Notes: generated by a model not told the origin, from the sequence alone. A stretch of 50,549 bases of DNA from Chitinophagaceae bacterium (GCA_004173355.1 SEAD01000020.1:1-50549); one strand, 5' to 3'. Positions 7,524 through 17,135 are shown, counted from the stretch's first letter. Translations and numbers: made by a program.

Positions 7524-9668
7524 TTAATTGGATGAACGTTGTTCCAGTGAGGAACCAATTAATCTGCCCGCAGCCGGCAAACTATCTGCTACTGGTGGCA
7601 TTGGCAGACGGGACACACATGGGAAAACCACGGCTCCCACCCTCGACCGGATTTCCTGGTCACCCTGCCGCTCACGGGCAATCGATTGTTGCCGGACCTC
7701 AAACGCCATCGATGCTATTTCCATCCGGAATGCCGCAGGGGCGCCGAAGGACTTGATTGCCGAGAGGTGCTTATCCAGTTCAGTTTCGTTTTCTTTGTGA
7801 AGGCTTAATGTGACGCGGCTTTCATTACTGATCTTTTTTGAATCATAAAACCACAAACCATTTTTATTTCCCAAAGCCACAACGGTATAACCCAGCAGGC
7901 TATTGAGCCGTGCCGGCCAGGAACCACCCGCTTCAGTGATCCGGAGAAAGGACGACTGCTGGTCCGGTACGAGATAAACATGGAGTGAGGAATACTCCCG
8001 GGGGTTAGGGATAGTGATTCCAAGGTCCCTGTAGGCAATGATGGCTTTTTTACCTGTTGCGGTATCGGTGTATTCCATACTGCTGCGTGTGGCAGTGGCA
8101 TCCATTACATATTTGTCAACATTGTACCAGCCAGGGTTGGTGATGGCCACATCAAACACATCTGCAGGTGATACCGGCACCAGGGGTGGCTTATAGCCCA
8201 GCTGTGCGTATGCAGATTCCAGGTTGATCCTGAATTCCTCCATTAACATGCCCGCTTCGCGGATTTCCCTTTCGACTGACCGCTGGCTATCCTGTGCAAG
8301 CCCGGTGGTATCATTGATCCGTTTGAGGAATGATTCACGTGCCCTGATCGCTGCATCGCTGTATGCTGCCTGCTTTATACTGGCATACTCCAGCAGCGCT
8401 TTGCGGCGGTTGTCCGGCAAGTAAAGGCCTCCGTCTTTTCTTGCTGCAAATTTTTCAAACCGGCCATCGTATTGCATGGCAAATGAATCGATGGCGGAGA
8501 AAGGCAGGTTGCTTTGCATTCCCTGCGTATAAAGCTGCAGTAATTCCCTGTTGCCGATAGTATGTATCAGCCGCAGCCGTTCTTCGAATTCTTTTGTTGC
8601 GAGGATGGTGTTGTTGTACCGGGCGTCCCAGATTGCCATGACCGATGCCGGATCAATACCGCACCCATGAAGGTTTCCCCAATAAGTGTCCGGTCCGGGG
8701 TTATCGGATGCATGCCCCCCCGTGTCGGTGGCCGGGCCGTCCAGCATTGTGTACCCTGGATACGCGCCACCCGTGCGAAACCATTCACTGAACGATAGAT
8801 AGAAACTGTCCAGAAATACCTTACCGGAACCGATTCCAAGACCGGTTACGAACGCACGATATCCAGGCGGATAAAAATCGAGCGTGCTGATGTCCACTGC
8901 TGTAAGAGTCTTTTCAAAATCCCTGGGGTTGACCCAGTCAATGCTTCCCGAAGCGGTACGTTTTCCTTCAAACAACTGCATGCCTTCAGACCCCGGTCCA
9001 CGTGGCACCTGCGCGTATACCGGTTTTGCAGGATCAATGTGGACTGTATTCCCGTGCTGCCGGAAATCAAGGTAAAACATCCCTCCTGTTTCGAGCTGCC
9101 TGTTGCCGGACATGGTGCTGAGTCCGGCTTTCAGGATGGAAGCGGGGTCCATGGCCTCTTTGATCGTTACGGAAACATCACCGCTGAGGGGTGTGCCATT
9201 CTTATCACGGAAGCTACCCGCTGCGAAAGAGAACACGATACCCGACTTCGTTTCGATGATCGTATCCCGACTGGTTACAATCGTAAAAAACTCCGGCCGG
9301 ATAACACTGTCGGCCAGTACCCATTCCCTGCCGCCGGTCTCATTGTATTCCGGGAGACTATTGATTTCCCCGTGCGCATCCCGGTTAAAAAAATAAAATT
9401 CGATGGCCAGTATAACTGCGATGATAAGTACCAGCACCGTGCCCCTGAGCACTTGCTTACGGATCCGGAAACGCCGCCCTGCAACATTTGCAGCATCCCG
9501 CAACACCGCACGGTCAAGACCCGCGACAATCTGTTCCTGCAATGCTACCTCCTCGTCCAGTGCCGGTTCGTCAAGCATCCGCTGCCTAAACCGGTTGCGT
9601 TCTTCTTCCGTCATGGTGCCAGACAGGTAGTTTTCAATCAACCGGATAAGTTCTAATTCGTCTCGCAT
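7524..9668 (-). CDS. Large single-pass membrane protein, probable anti-sigma factor
   Basis: The 714-residue protein has a cytoplasmic N-terminus of about 70 residues (LIENYLSGTMTEEERNRFRQ), one membrane segment near residues 75-94, and about 620 periplasmic residues. The N-terminal head resembles the short helical sigma-binding domain of Bacteroidota anti-sigma factors. The periplasmic part has a recognisable early unit (FTIVTSRDTIIETKSGIVFSF split over strands, then a DGxVSVTIKEAMD-like stretch) seen in uncharacterised proteins of the phylum, but I know no function for it. It begins 9 bp after the ECF sigma gene, and that position is the main reason for the call. The C-terminus is Ser/Arg-rich and looks unstructured. 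Confidence 0.65.
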   Translation of the reverse strand: MRDELELIRLIENYLSGTMTEEERNRFRQRMLDEPALDEEVALQEQIVAGLDRAVLRDAANVAGRRFRIRKQVLRGTVLVLIIAVILAIEFYFFNRDAHGEINSLPEYNETGGREWVLADSVIRPEFFTIVTSRDTIIETKSGIVFSFAAGSFRDKNGTPLSGDVSVTIKEAMDPASILKAGLSTMSGNRQLETGGMFYLDFRQHGNTVHIDPAKPVYAQVPRGPGSEGMQLFEGKRTASGSIDWVNPRDFEKTLTAVDISTLDFYPPGYRAFVTGLGIGSGKVFLDSFYLSFSEWFRTGGAYPGYTMLDGPATDTGGHASDNPGPDTYWGNLHGCGIDPASVMAIWDARYNNTILATKEFEERLRLIHTIGNRELLQLYTQGMQSNLPFSAIDSFAMQYDGRFEKFAARKDGGLYLPDNRRKALLEYASIKQAAYSDAAIRARESFLKRINDTTGLAQDSQRSVEREIREAGMLMEEFRINLESAYAQLGYKPPLVPVSPADVFDVAITNPGWYNVDKYVMDATATRSSMEYTDTATGKKAIIAYRDLGITIPNPREYSSLHVYLVPDQQSSFLRITEAGGSWPARLNSLLGYTVVALGNKNGLWFYDSKKISNESRVTLSLHKENETELDKHLSAIKSFGAPAAFRMEIASMAFEVRQQSIARERQGDQEIRSRVGAVVFPCVSRLPMPPVADSLPAAGRLIGSSLEQRSSN

Positions 9669-9677
9669 ACAATAAGG

Positions 9678-10223
9678 TTAAAGCTGGTTGGCAGATAATG
9701 ATTTGAGCGAGGCTTTCGCCGCTTCCAGGCATTTGTATTTTTGGTTCCTTGCGGAACCTTCGGAACTGTAGCCCATCCGGGCTGCAATAGCCGCCACTGA
9801 AAGCCGGTCCAGGTAAAACAGCATCAGCAGTTCCTGGCAGCGGTCCTGCAATCTCGCAAGAACCCCCTCTGCCATTTTATAACGTTCCTCTTCTTCCACC
9901 CAGGAATTGATGTTTTCATCTGTGAATTCCACTTCGCTAAACACTTCCGGAATGGAGCCCTGTTTTCTGGCCTGGTTGAGATGCAGCAGCCTGCTGACCG
10001 CCACCAGGTAGGTACCCAGGGACGAGCGCAGTATAAACCCTTCGCTTCGTGCACGGCGCACGAGTATGATCAGTGCCTCCTGGAAAAGATCTTCCGACTG
10101 GGTACTGGTGGCACCCTGTCTCAGCAGCATTTTCCGAACCATCGGAAATAACTGGTAGAGTTGGGAGAGCGCACGATCCTCCCTCCTGTTACGGATTAAT
10201 TCAATGATGAGCTGGTCATCCAT
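9678..10223 (-). CDS. ECF-type RNA polymerase sigma factor
   Basis: This 181-residue sigma-70 family protein has region 2 (about residues 15-85, with TQSEDLFQEALIILVRRAR and the -10 recognition helix RSSLGTYLVAVSRLLHLNQ). A short acidic linker leads to region 4 (about 120-175, LQDRCQELLMLFYLDRLSVAAIAARMG). It should direct RNA polymerase to a small regulon and be held inactive by the membrane protein encoded 9 bp downstream. No autoregulated promoter sequence is recognisable upstream. The linker is longer than in minimal ECF factors. Confidence 0.87.
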   Translation of the reverse strand: MDDQLIIELIRNRREDRALSQLYQLFPMVRKMLLRQGATSTQSEDLFQEALIILVRRARSEGFILRSSLGTYLVAVSRLLHLNQARKQGSIPEVFSEVEFTDENINSWVEEEERYKMAEGVLARLQDRCQELLMLFYLDRLSVAAIAARMGYSSEGSARNQKYKCLEAAKASLKSLSANQL

Positions 10224-10312
10224 TGGTAGCTTGTTTACAGGTTAATGTCGGGATCCGGGGAATGTCACCCGCGAATGGTAAGATTTTTTCCGGCCCGCTT
10301 TGCCGGAAGGCG

Positions 10313-11635
10313 TCAGATGGACAACCTTGTCTTGAGTTCGAGGTATTTATTGATCGTATTCACGGTCAGGTTCTCGGGGGTAGTGAGCACGGAGAGAATG
10401 CCCTGTTTGTGAAGCTCGCGGACCATGAGTTTCTTTTCGAAGGCGAATTTTTCAGCGATGGTTTTGATATAGATATCCTCGATGGTGCTCGCCTTTGCTT
10501 CGCGGAGGGATTTGAGTTCGGTGTTTTCAAAAAAGACCACCATGAGCAGGTGGTATCGTGCGATCCTTTTGAGGGCCGGCATTTCCCGGCTCAGGCTTTC
10601 CATCGATTCGAAGTTGGTAAAAAGGATCACGAGTCCGCGGTTGGTCACCTTGTTGCGGATAGTGGAAAATAGTTTTTCATAATCGGACTCGAGGAAATTT
10701 GTTTTCTGCCGGTACAGCGTTTCGAGGATGAGATTCATCTGGGAAGTCTTCTTATCCGCCCCGACAAAAGCATCAATATTCTGGGAAAAAGTGATCAGGC
10801 CCGCACGATCCTGTTTGACCAGCGCCACATTGGCCAGCACGAGTGCGGCATTGATGGAATGGTCAAGCAGGGTAAGACCGTTGAACGGCATCTTCATCAC
10901 ACGGCCCTGGTTGATCACACAGTATACCTGCTGGCTCCGCTCATCGGTGAAATTGTTTACCATGAGCTGGTCCTTCCTTGCGGTGGCTTTCCAGTTGATG
11001 GTGCGGTAATCATCCCCGCGTACATATTCCTTGATCTGTTCAAACTCCATGCTGTGACCAAGGCGACGGATCTTCTTGACACCGGCCTGCTGCAGGCGGT
11101 TGCTCACGGCAAGCAGCTGGTAGCGGCGCATCGTAAAATAGGAAGGATATACTTTGACAGTGCGTTGTGCAGGGATCGCGTACCGGCGTTTTACAAGGCG
11201 GAGCGGACCGTGGGCAAATACATTGATGTCATGGAAAGTATATTCACCACGGCTTTCCGGACGCAGCATATATTCTATCGCGGCACTGCTGCTGGCCGGG
11301 ATATCCGTTCTTTTCACCCAATGCCGTTCCTGGAATTGTACGGGCAGTTCGTCGATCACGCTGGTGTGGACTTTGTACCCATAAAGGTTTTCCACTGTGA
11401 TGAGCACCCTGTTCTCATCCCCGATACTCAGCCGGTCGGTTACATCGCGGCTGGCATTAATACCTTTACGGGTAAACAGGATCACCGAGTCGGTAAGCAA
11501 AGCGATCCCGACCAGGAGGAGCCACAACCAGGCAAGCTGGTAGAACCCGGTGAAGAAATAGCTCAGCACAAAGGCAACCGGCGCGATACCCGCGAGGTAG
11601 TAAACAATATTATTCAGGTAGATTGATCGGAACAT
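10313..11635 (-). CDS. DUF58 domain protein of the MoxR cluster
   Basis: The 440-residue protein has two closely spaced membrane segments at residues about 8-50, then a soluble part. The DUF58 signature is clear: RPESRGEYTFHDINVFAHGP and the core IKEYVRGDDYRTINWKATAR, followed by a von Willebrand A-like fold (QQVYCVINQGRVM...LLDHSINAALVLANVAL). DUF58 proteins accompany MoxR ATPases and are thought to act as adaptors in chaperone-like complexes. It is the last gene of the SpoIIM-DUF4129-DUF4350-MoxR-DUF58 operon, 19 bp after moxR. Confidence 0.88.
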   Translation of the reverse strand: MFRSIYLNNIVYYLAGIAPVAFVLSYFFTGFYQLAWLWLLLVGIALLTDSVILFTRKGINASRDVTDRLSIGDENRVLITVENLYGYKVHTSVIDELPVQFQERHWVKRTDIPASSSAAIEYMLRPESRGEYTFHDINVFAHGPLRLVKRRYAIPAQRTVKVYPSYFTMRRYQLLAVSNRLQQAGVKKIRRLGHSMEFEQIKEYVRGDDYRTINWKATARKDQLMVNNFTDERSQQVYCVINQGRVMKMPFNGLTLLDHSINAALVLANVALVKQDRAGLITFSQNIDAFVGADKKTSQMNLILETLYRQKTNFLESDYEKLFSTIRNKVTNRGLVILFTNFESMESLSREMPALKRIARYHLLMVVFFENTELKSLREAKASTIEDIYIKTIAEKFAFEKKLMVRELHKQGILSVLTTPENLTVNTINKYLELKTRLSI

Positions 11636-11654
11636 CAGGGGGTAAAAACTTTAA

Positions 11655-12632
11655 TTAGCGTGGTACGTCCATGGCCTGGATGATCTGGCGGATGACTTCT
11701 TCTTCCGTCACGCCCTCCATTTCCTTATCCGGTGCAAGGATGATACGGTGACGTAGCACCGGCACCACCACTTCACGGATATCTTCGGGTGTCACGAAAT
11801 CACGACCCTGCATGGCTGCTATAGCTTTGGAAGCATTCATGATAGCCAGTGAAGCCCTCGGGGAGGCACCGAGATAGATCGATTTATGGTTGCGGGTCTG
11901 GTGTACGAGTGATGCGATAAACTGCAGGAGTTTTTCCTCGATCACAATATCCTTAACCTGCCGGCGGAGATCATTGATCTGTGCTGCGCGGATAACGGGA
12001 TGGATCAGGTCATACACCCTGGTATTCCCGAGCTGGTGAAACTGGGTGAGGATGGTCAGCTCTTCTGTCTCGGTGGGATAGGGTACCACGATCTTGAACA
12101 GGAAACGGTCAAGCTGCGCTTCCGGCAGGCGGTATGTACCTTCCTGTTCGACCGGGTTCTGCGTGGCAAGGACCATGAATGGTGCTTCCATTGCATAGGT
12201 TTTACCATCCATGGAAATCTGCCGTTCTTCCATTACCTCCAGTAATGCGGATTGTGTTTTTGCGGGAGCGCGGTTGATCTCATCCACCAGGATGATATTG
12301 CCGAAGATGGGACCGCGTTTGAAATCAAAGGTTCCTTCTTTCGGATTGAACACCGGCGTACCCAGCACATCGGATGGCATCAGGTCGGGAGTAAACTGGA
12401 TGCGGGAAAATCCGGCGTCTACCGAACGTGCGACCAGCCGCGCAGTCAGCGTTTTTGCCACACCCGGCACCCCTTCTATCAATACATGCCCGTCGGCAAG
12501 CAGGGCAGCAATGATGAGTTTGACCATATCATCCTGGCCTACGATGATTTTTTTTATTTCCTGGCGGATGGATAACACTGCCTCATTGAGCGCAGAGAGG
12601 TCGGTCCGTTGCTGAAAAATCTGTTCGTCCAT
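11655..12632 (-). CDS. MoxR-family AAA+ ATPase
   Basis: The 325-residue cytoplasmic AAA+ protein has Walker A GVPGVAKT at residues 54-61, Walker [16 protein letters not shown], sensor 1 [20 protein letters not shown] and the arginine-finger segment LDRFLF, all diagnostic of MoxR. MoxR proteins are thought to remodel or insert cofactors into partner complexes, usually with DUF58 and vWA proteins encoded beside them, as here. The start is the ATG at 12632 (MDEQIF). An ATG 48 bp upstream would overlap DUF4350, and the extra residues are not family-like. Only one base separates it from the DUF4350 stop. Confidence 0.93.
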   Translation of the reverse strand: MDEQIFQQRTDLSALNEAVLSIRQEIKKIIVGQDDMVKLIIAALLADGHVLIEGVPGVAKTLTARLVARSVDAGFSRIQFTPDLMPSDVLGTPVFNPKEGTFDFKRGPIFGNIILVDEINRAPAKTQSALLEVMEERQISMDGKTYAMEAPFMVLATQNPVEQEGTYRLPEAQLDRFLFKIVVPYPTETEELTILTQFHQLGNTRVYDLIHPVIRAAQINDLRRQVKDIVIEEKLLQFIASLVHQTRNHKSIYLGASPRASLAIMNASKAIAAMQGRDFVTPEDIREVVVPVLRHRIILAPDKEMEGVTEEEVIRQIIQAMDVPR

Positions 12633-12633
12633 A

Positions 12634-13875
12634 CTAAGCGGTTTTATAAAATGTTTCCAGTTGTTTGTGGAATGCAGCAAGCTGTGCAGCCGACACCTGG
12701 TTGTGTTCGATATGGTTTATAGTGTGCAGGATTTCCTGTACAAGGGGTTCATTGACCCCGGTTTTATAATGCAGTTGCCTTGCGAAATTCTCATCAAGGG
12801 TGCTGGTCACCAGTTTGTACCGGCTTCGCACATGCTCAAGGAAATAGGCCCCCATCTTGCGGGCGAGATTGGTATGGTCGCCCTTGTCATGGTATAGCCT
12901 GCCGATGGTGCGCGTGAAGTCAAGTGATGAATTCGACTCCTTTCGTATGATCGGGATGATGCGTTGTTTGCGTCGCAGTCCCAGGAGGGTATACAGTAGT
13001 AGCAGCAGGATGGCACCGAGCAGGGCCGCCTTGAATGGCTGTTTGCCTTCGCTGTTTCTCATACTCATCAGCACGCTGAGCCAGTTTTTCCTTGCCTCGG
13101 GGGGCGTGTCTTTTTTCGCAGGGAAATATTCATCCCATATAATCCTTTCGGTATTGGCAGGGATGAGGGACATGACCTGCTCGTAATAATCCATGTTCTT
13201 TTTATGCAGCAGGAAGTAGTTGGTAAATGCAATCGGTGCGAGGTGCACGTAAAAATGTCCCGAGCCGGCGCGCATGCGGATGAAGTCAGGCCGGCCATTT
13301 TCATCACTGCCCAATACGGTACTGGTAGCCGCTTCCATACCGGTGAAATAAGAATCGATTTTTTTGCCAGGGAAACTGAAACTCAGCGGACCGGGAAAAA
13401 CCGCTTTATCCAGTGAAAGGGAAAGAGTATCGGGGATGTATTCGACGGGGGCAAACTGCATGGCACCTTCCTGTACATTCAATCCGAACCAGGCCTGGGC
13501 TTCGTTTGACATCCCGGTTGTACTGATAAAAACATCGTTGCCCGATTCCACAAAACGACGTAGCTCCTTGAGTTCATAATCATCCGCATTGAATTGCCGG
13601 GAAATGATGACCACTGCCTGTCCGCCGGTGTAAAGGTTTATCGAATCCCAGTTGCCGGGCATGGAGGAACTACTGCTTACTGCCGCATCGGGAAACATCT
13701 TCCTGAGGTTGGTGTACGCAGCATTCAGGCCATACGGAATCCGGTCGCTTTTCCGGAAACTCATCCGCGTATTGAGTTTGCGTTCCCCTACACCCCATCG
13801 GTTATTGAAGGCGAACATGGCGATTACCGCTGCTCCCACGATGGCAAGGATGATATAGATCGTGGATTTTTTCAT
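12634..13875 (-). CDS. DUF4350 domain membrane protein
   Basis: The 413-residue protein has an N-terminal membrane segment (about residues 5-23), a DUF4350 domain outside the membrane (RIPYGLNAAYTNLRKMFPDA, then VVIISRQF and FVESGNDVFISTTG), and a second membrane segment near 280-300 (LLGAILLLLLYTLLGLRR). A cytoplasmic tail with FTRTIGRLYHDKGDHTNLARK follows. The domain resembles class I glutamine amidotransferase-like folds that bind ligands, but I see no catalytic triad I would trust. It overlaps DUF4129 by the 4-base ATGA and lies in the MoxR operon, so it probably acts with that complex at the inner membrane. Confidence 0.83.
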   Translation of the reverse strand: MKKSTIYIILAIVGAAVIAMFAFNNRWGVGERKLNTRMSFRKSDRIPYGLNAAYTNLRKMFPDAAVSSSSSMPGNWDSINLYTGGQAVVIISRQFNADDYELKELRRFVESGNDVFISTTGMSNEAQAWFGLNVQEGAMQFAPVEYIPDTLSLSLDKAVFPGPLSFSFPGKKIDSYFTGMEAATSTVLGSDENGRPDFIRMRAGSGHFYVHLAPIAFTNYFLLHKKNMDYYEQVMSLIPANTERIIWDEYFPAKKDTPPEARKNWLSVLMSMRNSEGKQPFKAALLGAILLLLLYTLLGLRRKQRIIPIIRKESNSSLDFTRTIGRLYHDKGDHTNLARKMGAYFLEHVRSRYKLVTSTLDENFARQLHYKTGVNEPLVQEILHTINHIEHNQVSAAQLAAFHKQLETFYKTA

Positions 13876-14756
13876 GGTTTGCCAAAACGGTTGAGGGTAT
13901 CGGAGAAATCGCGACGGATAAGTTCATACTTGCCCGGGTCTACTTCAAACTCACCATACCAGGCATATTCGTAAGTTCTTGCCAGACGGAAGAAGTCGTT
14001 GTAATAAGGCCCACTTGCCAGTTGCATGAGGTAGTCGAGGTTGGTGCTGTCGTGTTTATAGCTGACGAGGTTACGGTCTGCCATGAGTTTGAGCAATTGC
14101 AGGAAGTGCATCCGTGTAGCCAGCCGATAGTTGCCGGCACTGACAGCCCTGGCAATCTGTTTGTCAAAATCAATCGCGAAAAGATCCGCGTCTGCGATTT
14201 CCTGCCCGGCTTCTTCATCGATCTTTTTGGTGCGGCGGAAAAGCCGTACGTTATTATTGCGCAGGTAGATAATCAACACGGTGGCAAAGCCCCCGATAAT
14301 CACTGCCCACAGGATCAGTTGCAGGATATCGCCATTCAGCCAGCGCAGCCAGCGGAGATCCGTCCACCAGGGGTCTTTCTTTTCTTTCGGGCGGAAATCA
14401 TAGTCGGCATACCAGTACTCGGGATCAGCTTTCTGGCTGGCCCTGTATGCCTCACCCATACCCCTGGGCTTGTAACTGCGTCCTTCCGGTACACTGTTGT
14501 CAAGGAAGGTTTCGGGTGGTGTTGATTCTTCCCCGATTTCCTTCACCCCTTCTTCCGTCTCAGGGGATTCCTGGTAGTCCGGTTCTTCCGTCACGGCCGG
14601 GGCTACGGTATCCGGGGCCACGTATACTTCTTCGTATTCAGAGAGACGCGTGGAGTCGATCCGCTGCTGGCCGGATGTGGCGGTAACGGACAACACGAGG
14701 ATAACCAGCAGGCAGATGCTGCGGAAAGGGCTGTGAAGATGGATCCGGTTAAACAC
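13872..14756 (-). CDS. DUF4129 domain membrane protein
   Basis: The 294-residue protein has a signal sequence (about 1-29) and a long acidic, Pro/Glu-rich periplasmic stretch (about 40-95). One membrane segment at 144-165 leads to a cytoplasmic C-terminal DUF4129 helical domain (ARAVSAGNYRLATRMHFLQLLKLM and FFRLARTYEYAWYGEF). DUF4129 domains repeatedly co-occur with MoxR/DUF58 and transglutaminase-like proteins; their biochemical role is unknown. Start and stop overlap both neighbours in the operon (ATGA downstream, one shared base upstream), which indicates translational coupling. Confidence 0.83.
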   Translation of the reverse strand: MFNRIHLHSPFRSICLLVILVLSVTATSGQQRIDSTRLSEYEEVYVAPDTVAPAVTEEPDYQESPETEEGVKEIGEESTPPETFLDNSVPEGRSYKPRGMGEAYRASQKADPEYWYADYDFRPKEKKDPWWTDLRWLRWLNGDILQLILWAVIIGGFATVLIIYLRNNNVRLFRRTKKIDEEAGQEIADADLFAIDFDKQIARAVSAGNYRLATRMHFLQLLKLMADRNLVSYKHDSTNLDYLMQLASGPYYNDFFRLARTYEYAWYGEFEVDPGKYELIRRDFSDTLNRFGKP

Positions 14757-15724
14757 TATACTTCCTCCTCATTTAATACAGCTGCCATTTTTTTGCCAAG
14801 ACGGATCGGATAGATAATGAAGTACCATACCACAAACACGGCGGAAAGCACGGTGATGGCGCTGGTGAGTATGGAGAGATCGTTATACAGACGGGTAATA
14901 AATCCTTCAAAAAATGCGGCCAGCCCGAATACAGGCATCAGTCCCACCATAATCTTGACCCCGTCTTTCGCCCCCTGTTTGAAGGCATCAATCCTGCGGA
15001 CAGTGCCGGGGAAAAGATAACTCTTGCCGAGGACCATGCCCGCAGCGGCAGCCACGATCAGTGCTGTAAGCTCAAGCATACCATGGATAAAAACAACCAT
15101 GAAAAACTGGACCCCGAAACCTTTGGCTGCAAAGAACTGGTCAAATACACCCACCATGATTGCGTTTTCCGAAAGCAGGTAGATACTGGGAATCCCGGCA
15201 AAAATGCCGGCTACAAACATTACAAATGAAACGCGGATATTGTGGATCATGAGATGCAGCCAGCTCAGCACAGGATTTCCTGATTCATAGATCCCGAACG
15301 GATTCCCTGCATCGATATTCTCCTGTGTCTTGGTAACGTAATCCGGACCAAGCACCGATGCAGCCATATCCGGATCGTGTTTCGACACAAAAAAACCGAT
15401 ACAACCAAAGATCAGGAACAGGATAAAGGAAAATAACACCGTGCGGTGGTGTTTATGGATGGTCAGTGGCAGGTCGGTTTTCCAGAAACGCCAGATACGG
15501 TTGGTCTCTTCCTTCCTGTTGCGGTATATATCCAGGTAAACAGTAGATGCCTGTTTATTAATATAGTCCGTGACCTTGCTGGTAGGGTAAAACGTCTTCG
15601 CATAGGCGAGGTCGTCAACGAGCTGGGTAAAGTCCGCCGCCATTTCGTCCGCATCGGATGATGGCATGTGCTGGTTCTTCAGCCAGCGGTCCCTGTTCTT
15701 TTTAATGAATAATGCTTCCCTCAA
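14756..15724 (-). CDS. SpoIIM-like integral membrane protein
   Basis: The 322-residue protein has a soluble helical N-terminus of about 95 residues and about five membrane segments. These include the stage II sporulation protein M pattern: VSFVMFVAGIFAGIPSIYLL, a VVFIHGMLELTALIVAAAAG segment and GLAAFFEGFITR. Bacteroidota do not sporulate; in this phylum SpoIIM relatives head MoxR/DUF58 operons and probably serve envelope or osmotic functions together with RDD proteins. The start codon is TTG at 15724 (MREALFIKKN matches the family N-terminus); no ATG or GTG gives a comparable start. It is the first gene of the operon and diverges from the RDD gene. Confidence 0.85.
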   Translation of the reverse strand: MREALFIKKNRDRWLKNQHMPSSDADEMAADFTQLVDDLAYAKTFYPTSKVTDYINKQASTVYLDIYRNRKEETNRIWRFWKTDLPLTIHKHHRTVLFSFILFLIFGCIGFFVSKHDPDMAASVLGPDYVTKTQENIDAGNPFGIYESGNPVLSWLHLMIHNIRVSFVMFVAGIFAGIPSIYLLSENAIMVGVFDQFFAAKGFGVQFFMVVFIHGMLELTALIVAAAAGMVLGKSYLFPGTVRRIDAFKQGAKDGVKIMVGLMPVFGLAAFFEGFITRLYNDLSILTSAITVLSAVFVVWYFIIYPIRLGKKMAAVLNEEEV

Positions 15725-15793
15725 GGATGGTTAATTGTGTTGTAAAATAGTGGAAAAAAGCTAATTTACCCCGCATATAATAAAACATTCCGG

Positions 15794-16606
15794 ATGGCAT
15801 TCATCAGGGTACCTACCACCTTCAATATTGATCTTGAATTCGAAATCCCGGAATTTTACCGCAGGATGATTGCGCTGGCCATTGATGTGCTGGTGGAGTT
15901 CATTTACCTCCGGGTAGCCTTCGAGATAATGAAATCGATGGCGACCTCGATGTTATATGACGATGACGGCGCATATGACTTCGCCGCAGTGGGCCTTCTG
16001 TTTGCACTTCCGATTTTCCTGTATCATATCGTACTGGAGATAACCATGAACGGCCAGAGTGTCGGGAAAAAAATTATGGGTATCCGCGTGGTGAACGAAA
16101 ATGGCGGCAGGCCATCACTCGGGCAATTTATTATCCGCTGGCTGTTGCGGATTTCAGACGTATGGATCGTAATAGTCATCCTGATCCTGGTCAGCGGCAG
16201 CGCGGGCGAGAGCAAGGAGACTGCATTCATGGTGATTGCGGTAGTCGTATTCCTGCTGACCGATATCGTACTGGTGGTAGCGTCCAAAAAGAGCCAGCGT
16301 ATCGGGGACATGCTGGCAAGGACGATCCTGATCCGGACCACGGCGAAAGCAGATATTTCAGATACTGTTTTCCAGGAAGTGGAATCGGGTTATGTGCCGC
16401 GTTATCCGCAGATCATGCAGTTGAGTGACCGTGATATCAATGCGATCAAAAACATTGTGGAGACGGCCAGGAAGCGCAATGACCCGGATCTCGCAGTGAC
16501 GGCGGCGGAGAAGGTGAAACACCACCTGAGGCTGGAGTCGGACCAGTATCCGATTGACTTCCTGGATACCCTGCTGAAGGACTACAATTACCTCTCTGTA
16601 AAATAA
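15794..16606 (+). CDS. RDD family membrane protein
   Basis: The 270-residue inner-membrane protein has the RDD domain in residues about 20-190. It shows FYRRMIALAIDVLVEFI with the conserved Arg-Asp spacing, NGQSVGKKIMGIRVVNENGG, and a third segment ending SQRIGDMLARTILIR. About 75 soluble C-terminal residues (LSDRDINAIKNIVETARKR) follow; they are not part of the minimal domain. Some RDD proteins are sodium/proton antiporters, but family function is largely open. It is divergent from the SpoIIM-MoxR operon, a pairing often conserved in Bacteroidota, and ends at a bidirectional terminator. Confidence 0.88.
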   Translation: MAFIRVPTTFNIDLEFEIPEFYRRMIALAIDVLVEFIYLRVAFEIMKSMATSMLYDDDGAYDFAAVGLLFALPIFLYHIVLEITMNGQSVGKKIMGIRVVNENGGRPSLGQFIIRWLLRISDVWIVIVILILVSGSAGESKETAFMVIAVVVFLLTDIVLVVASKKSQRIGDMLARTILIRTTAKADISDTVFQEVESGYVPRYPQIMQLSDRDINAIKNIVETARKRNDPDLAVTAAEKVKHHLRLESDQYPIDFLDTLLKDYNYLSVK

Positions 16607-16607
16607 A

Positions 16608-16633
16608 AAGTCCCGGGTTTGGCCCGGGACTTT
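16608..16633. terminator. Bidirectional terminator between RDD and DUF5362 genes
   Basis: AAAGTCCCGGG and CCCGGGACTTT form an 11-bp perfect stem around a 4-5 base loop. It starts just past the RDD stop and ends 22 bp before the end of the convergent DUF5362 gene. T-rich tails exist on both strands but are short. Confidence 0.75.
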
Positions 16634-16655
16634 CAGTTTCATTTGTATACGTCGA

Positions 16656-17135
16656 TCAGAAACCTGCACTGGCCAGGCCGATAATGGTGGTCAGCAGGGC
16701 AAGTACCCACAATACAAGGCCGATAATGGTAAGGATTCCCATAAAACGAAGCATTGCTTTCAGGTTCTGGAAGGAGACATTCAGCGAATCCTGTTCGTTG
16801 GTTGCCAGTGCTGCTTTCATTTTGCTGGCGAAACGGAACAGGAACAGTGTCGGGAAAAACCAGAGCAGCGAAATCAGGATGTAGGTAACGGCAATGACCG
16901 TTGATCCGAGCCCCACTCCGGAGCTGTATCCATCCCCGTACATGCCGCCACCACTCATGGAAGAAGCAACGGTGGAAGAAAAAAACAGTGCGACCACTAC
17001 AAACAGTCCGATCACAATAAATCCTACGATCGAGAGGAACCTGGCCCACCTTGCGGCTTCGCCGAGATGGATTCTGGATGTCGGGTCGATCGAGAGGCCG
17101 AACAGGTTGAGGTTTTCGTTTGGTTGTTGTTCCAT
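16656..17135 (-). CDS. DUF5362-like small membrane protein
   Basis: The 159-residue protein has a soluble N-terminus (LSIDPTSRIHLGEAARWARF), then three to four membrane segments: FLSIVGFIVIGLFVVVALFF, a Ser/Gly-rich loop, VIAVTYILISLLWFFPTLFLF, and a C-terminal pair (MGILTIIGLVLWVLALLTTI). It resembles the DUF5362 family common in Bacteroidota. No enzymatic motif is present and the function is unknown. It is monocistronic, between the terminator shared with the RDD gene and proS. Confidence 0.7.
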   Translation of the reverse strand: MEQQPNENLNLFGLSIDPTSRIHLGEAARWARFLSIVGFIVIGLFVVVALFFSSTVASSMSGGGMYGDGYSSGVGLGSTVIAVTYILISLLWFFPTLFLFRFASKMKAALATNEQDSLNVSFQNLKAMLRFMGILTIIGLVLWVLALLTTIIGLASAGF

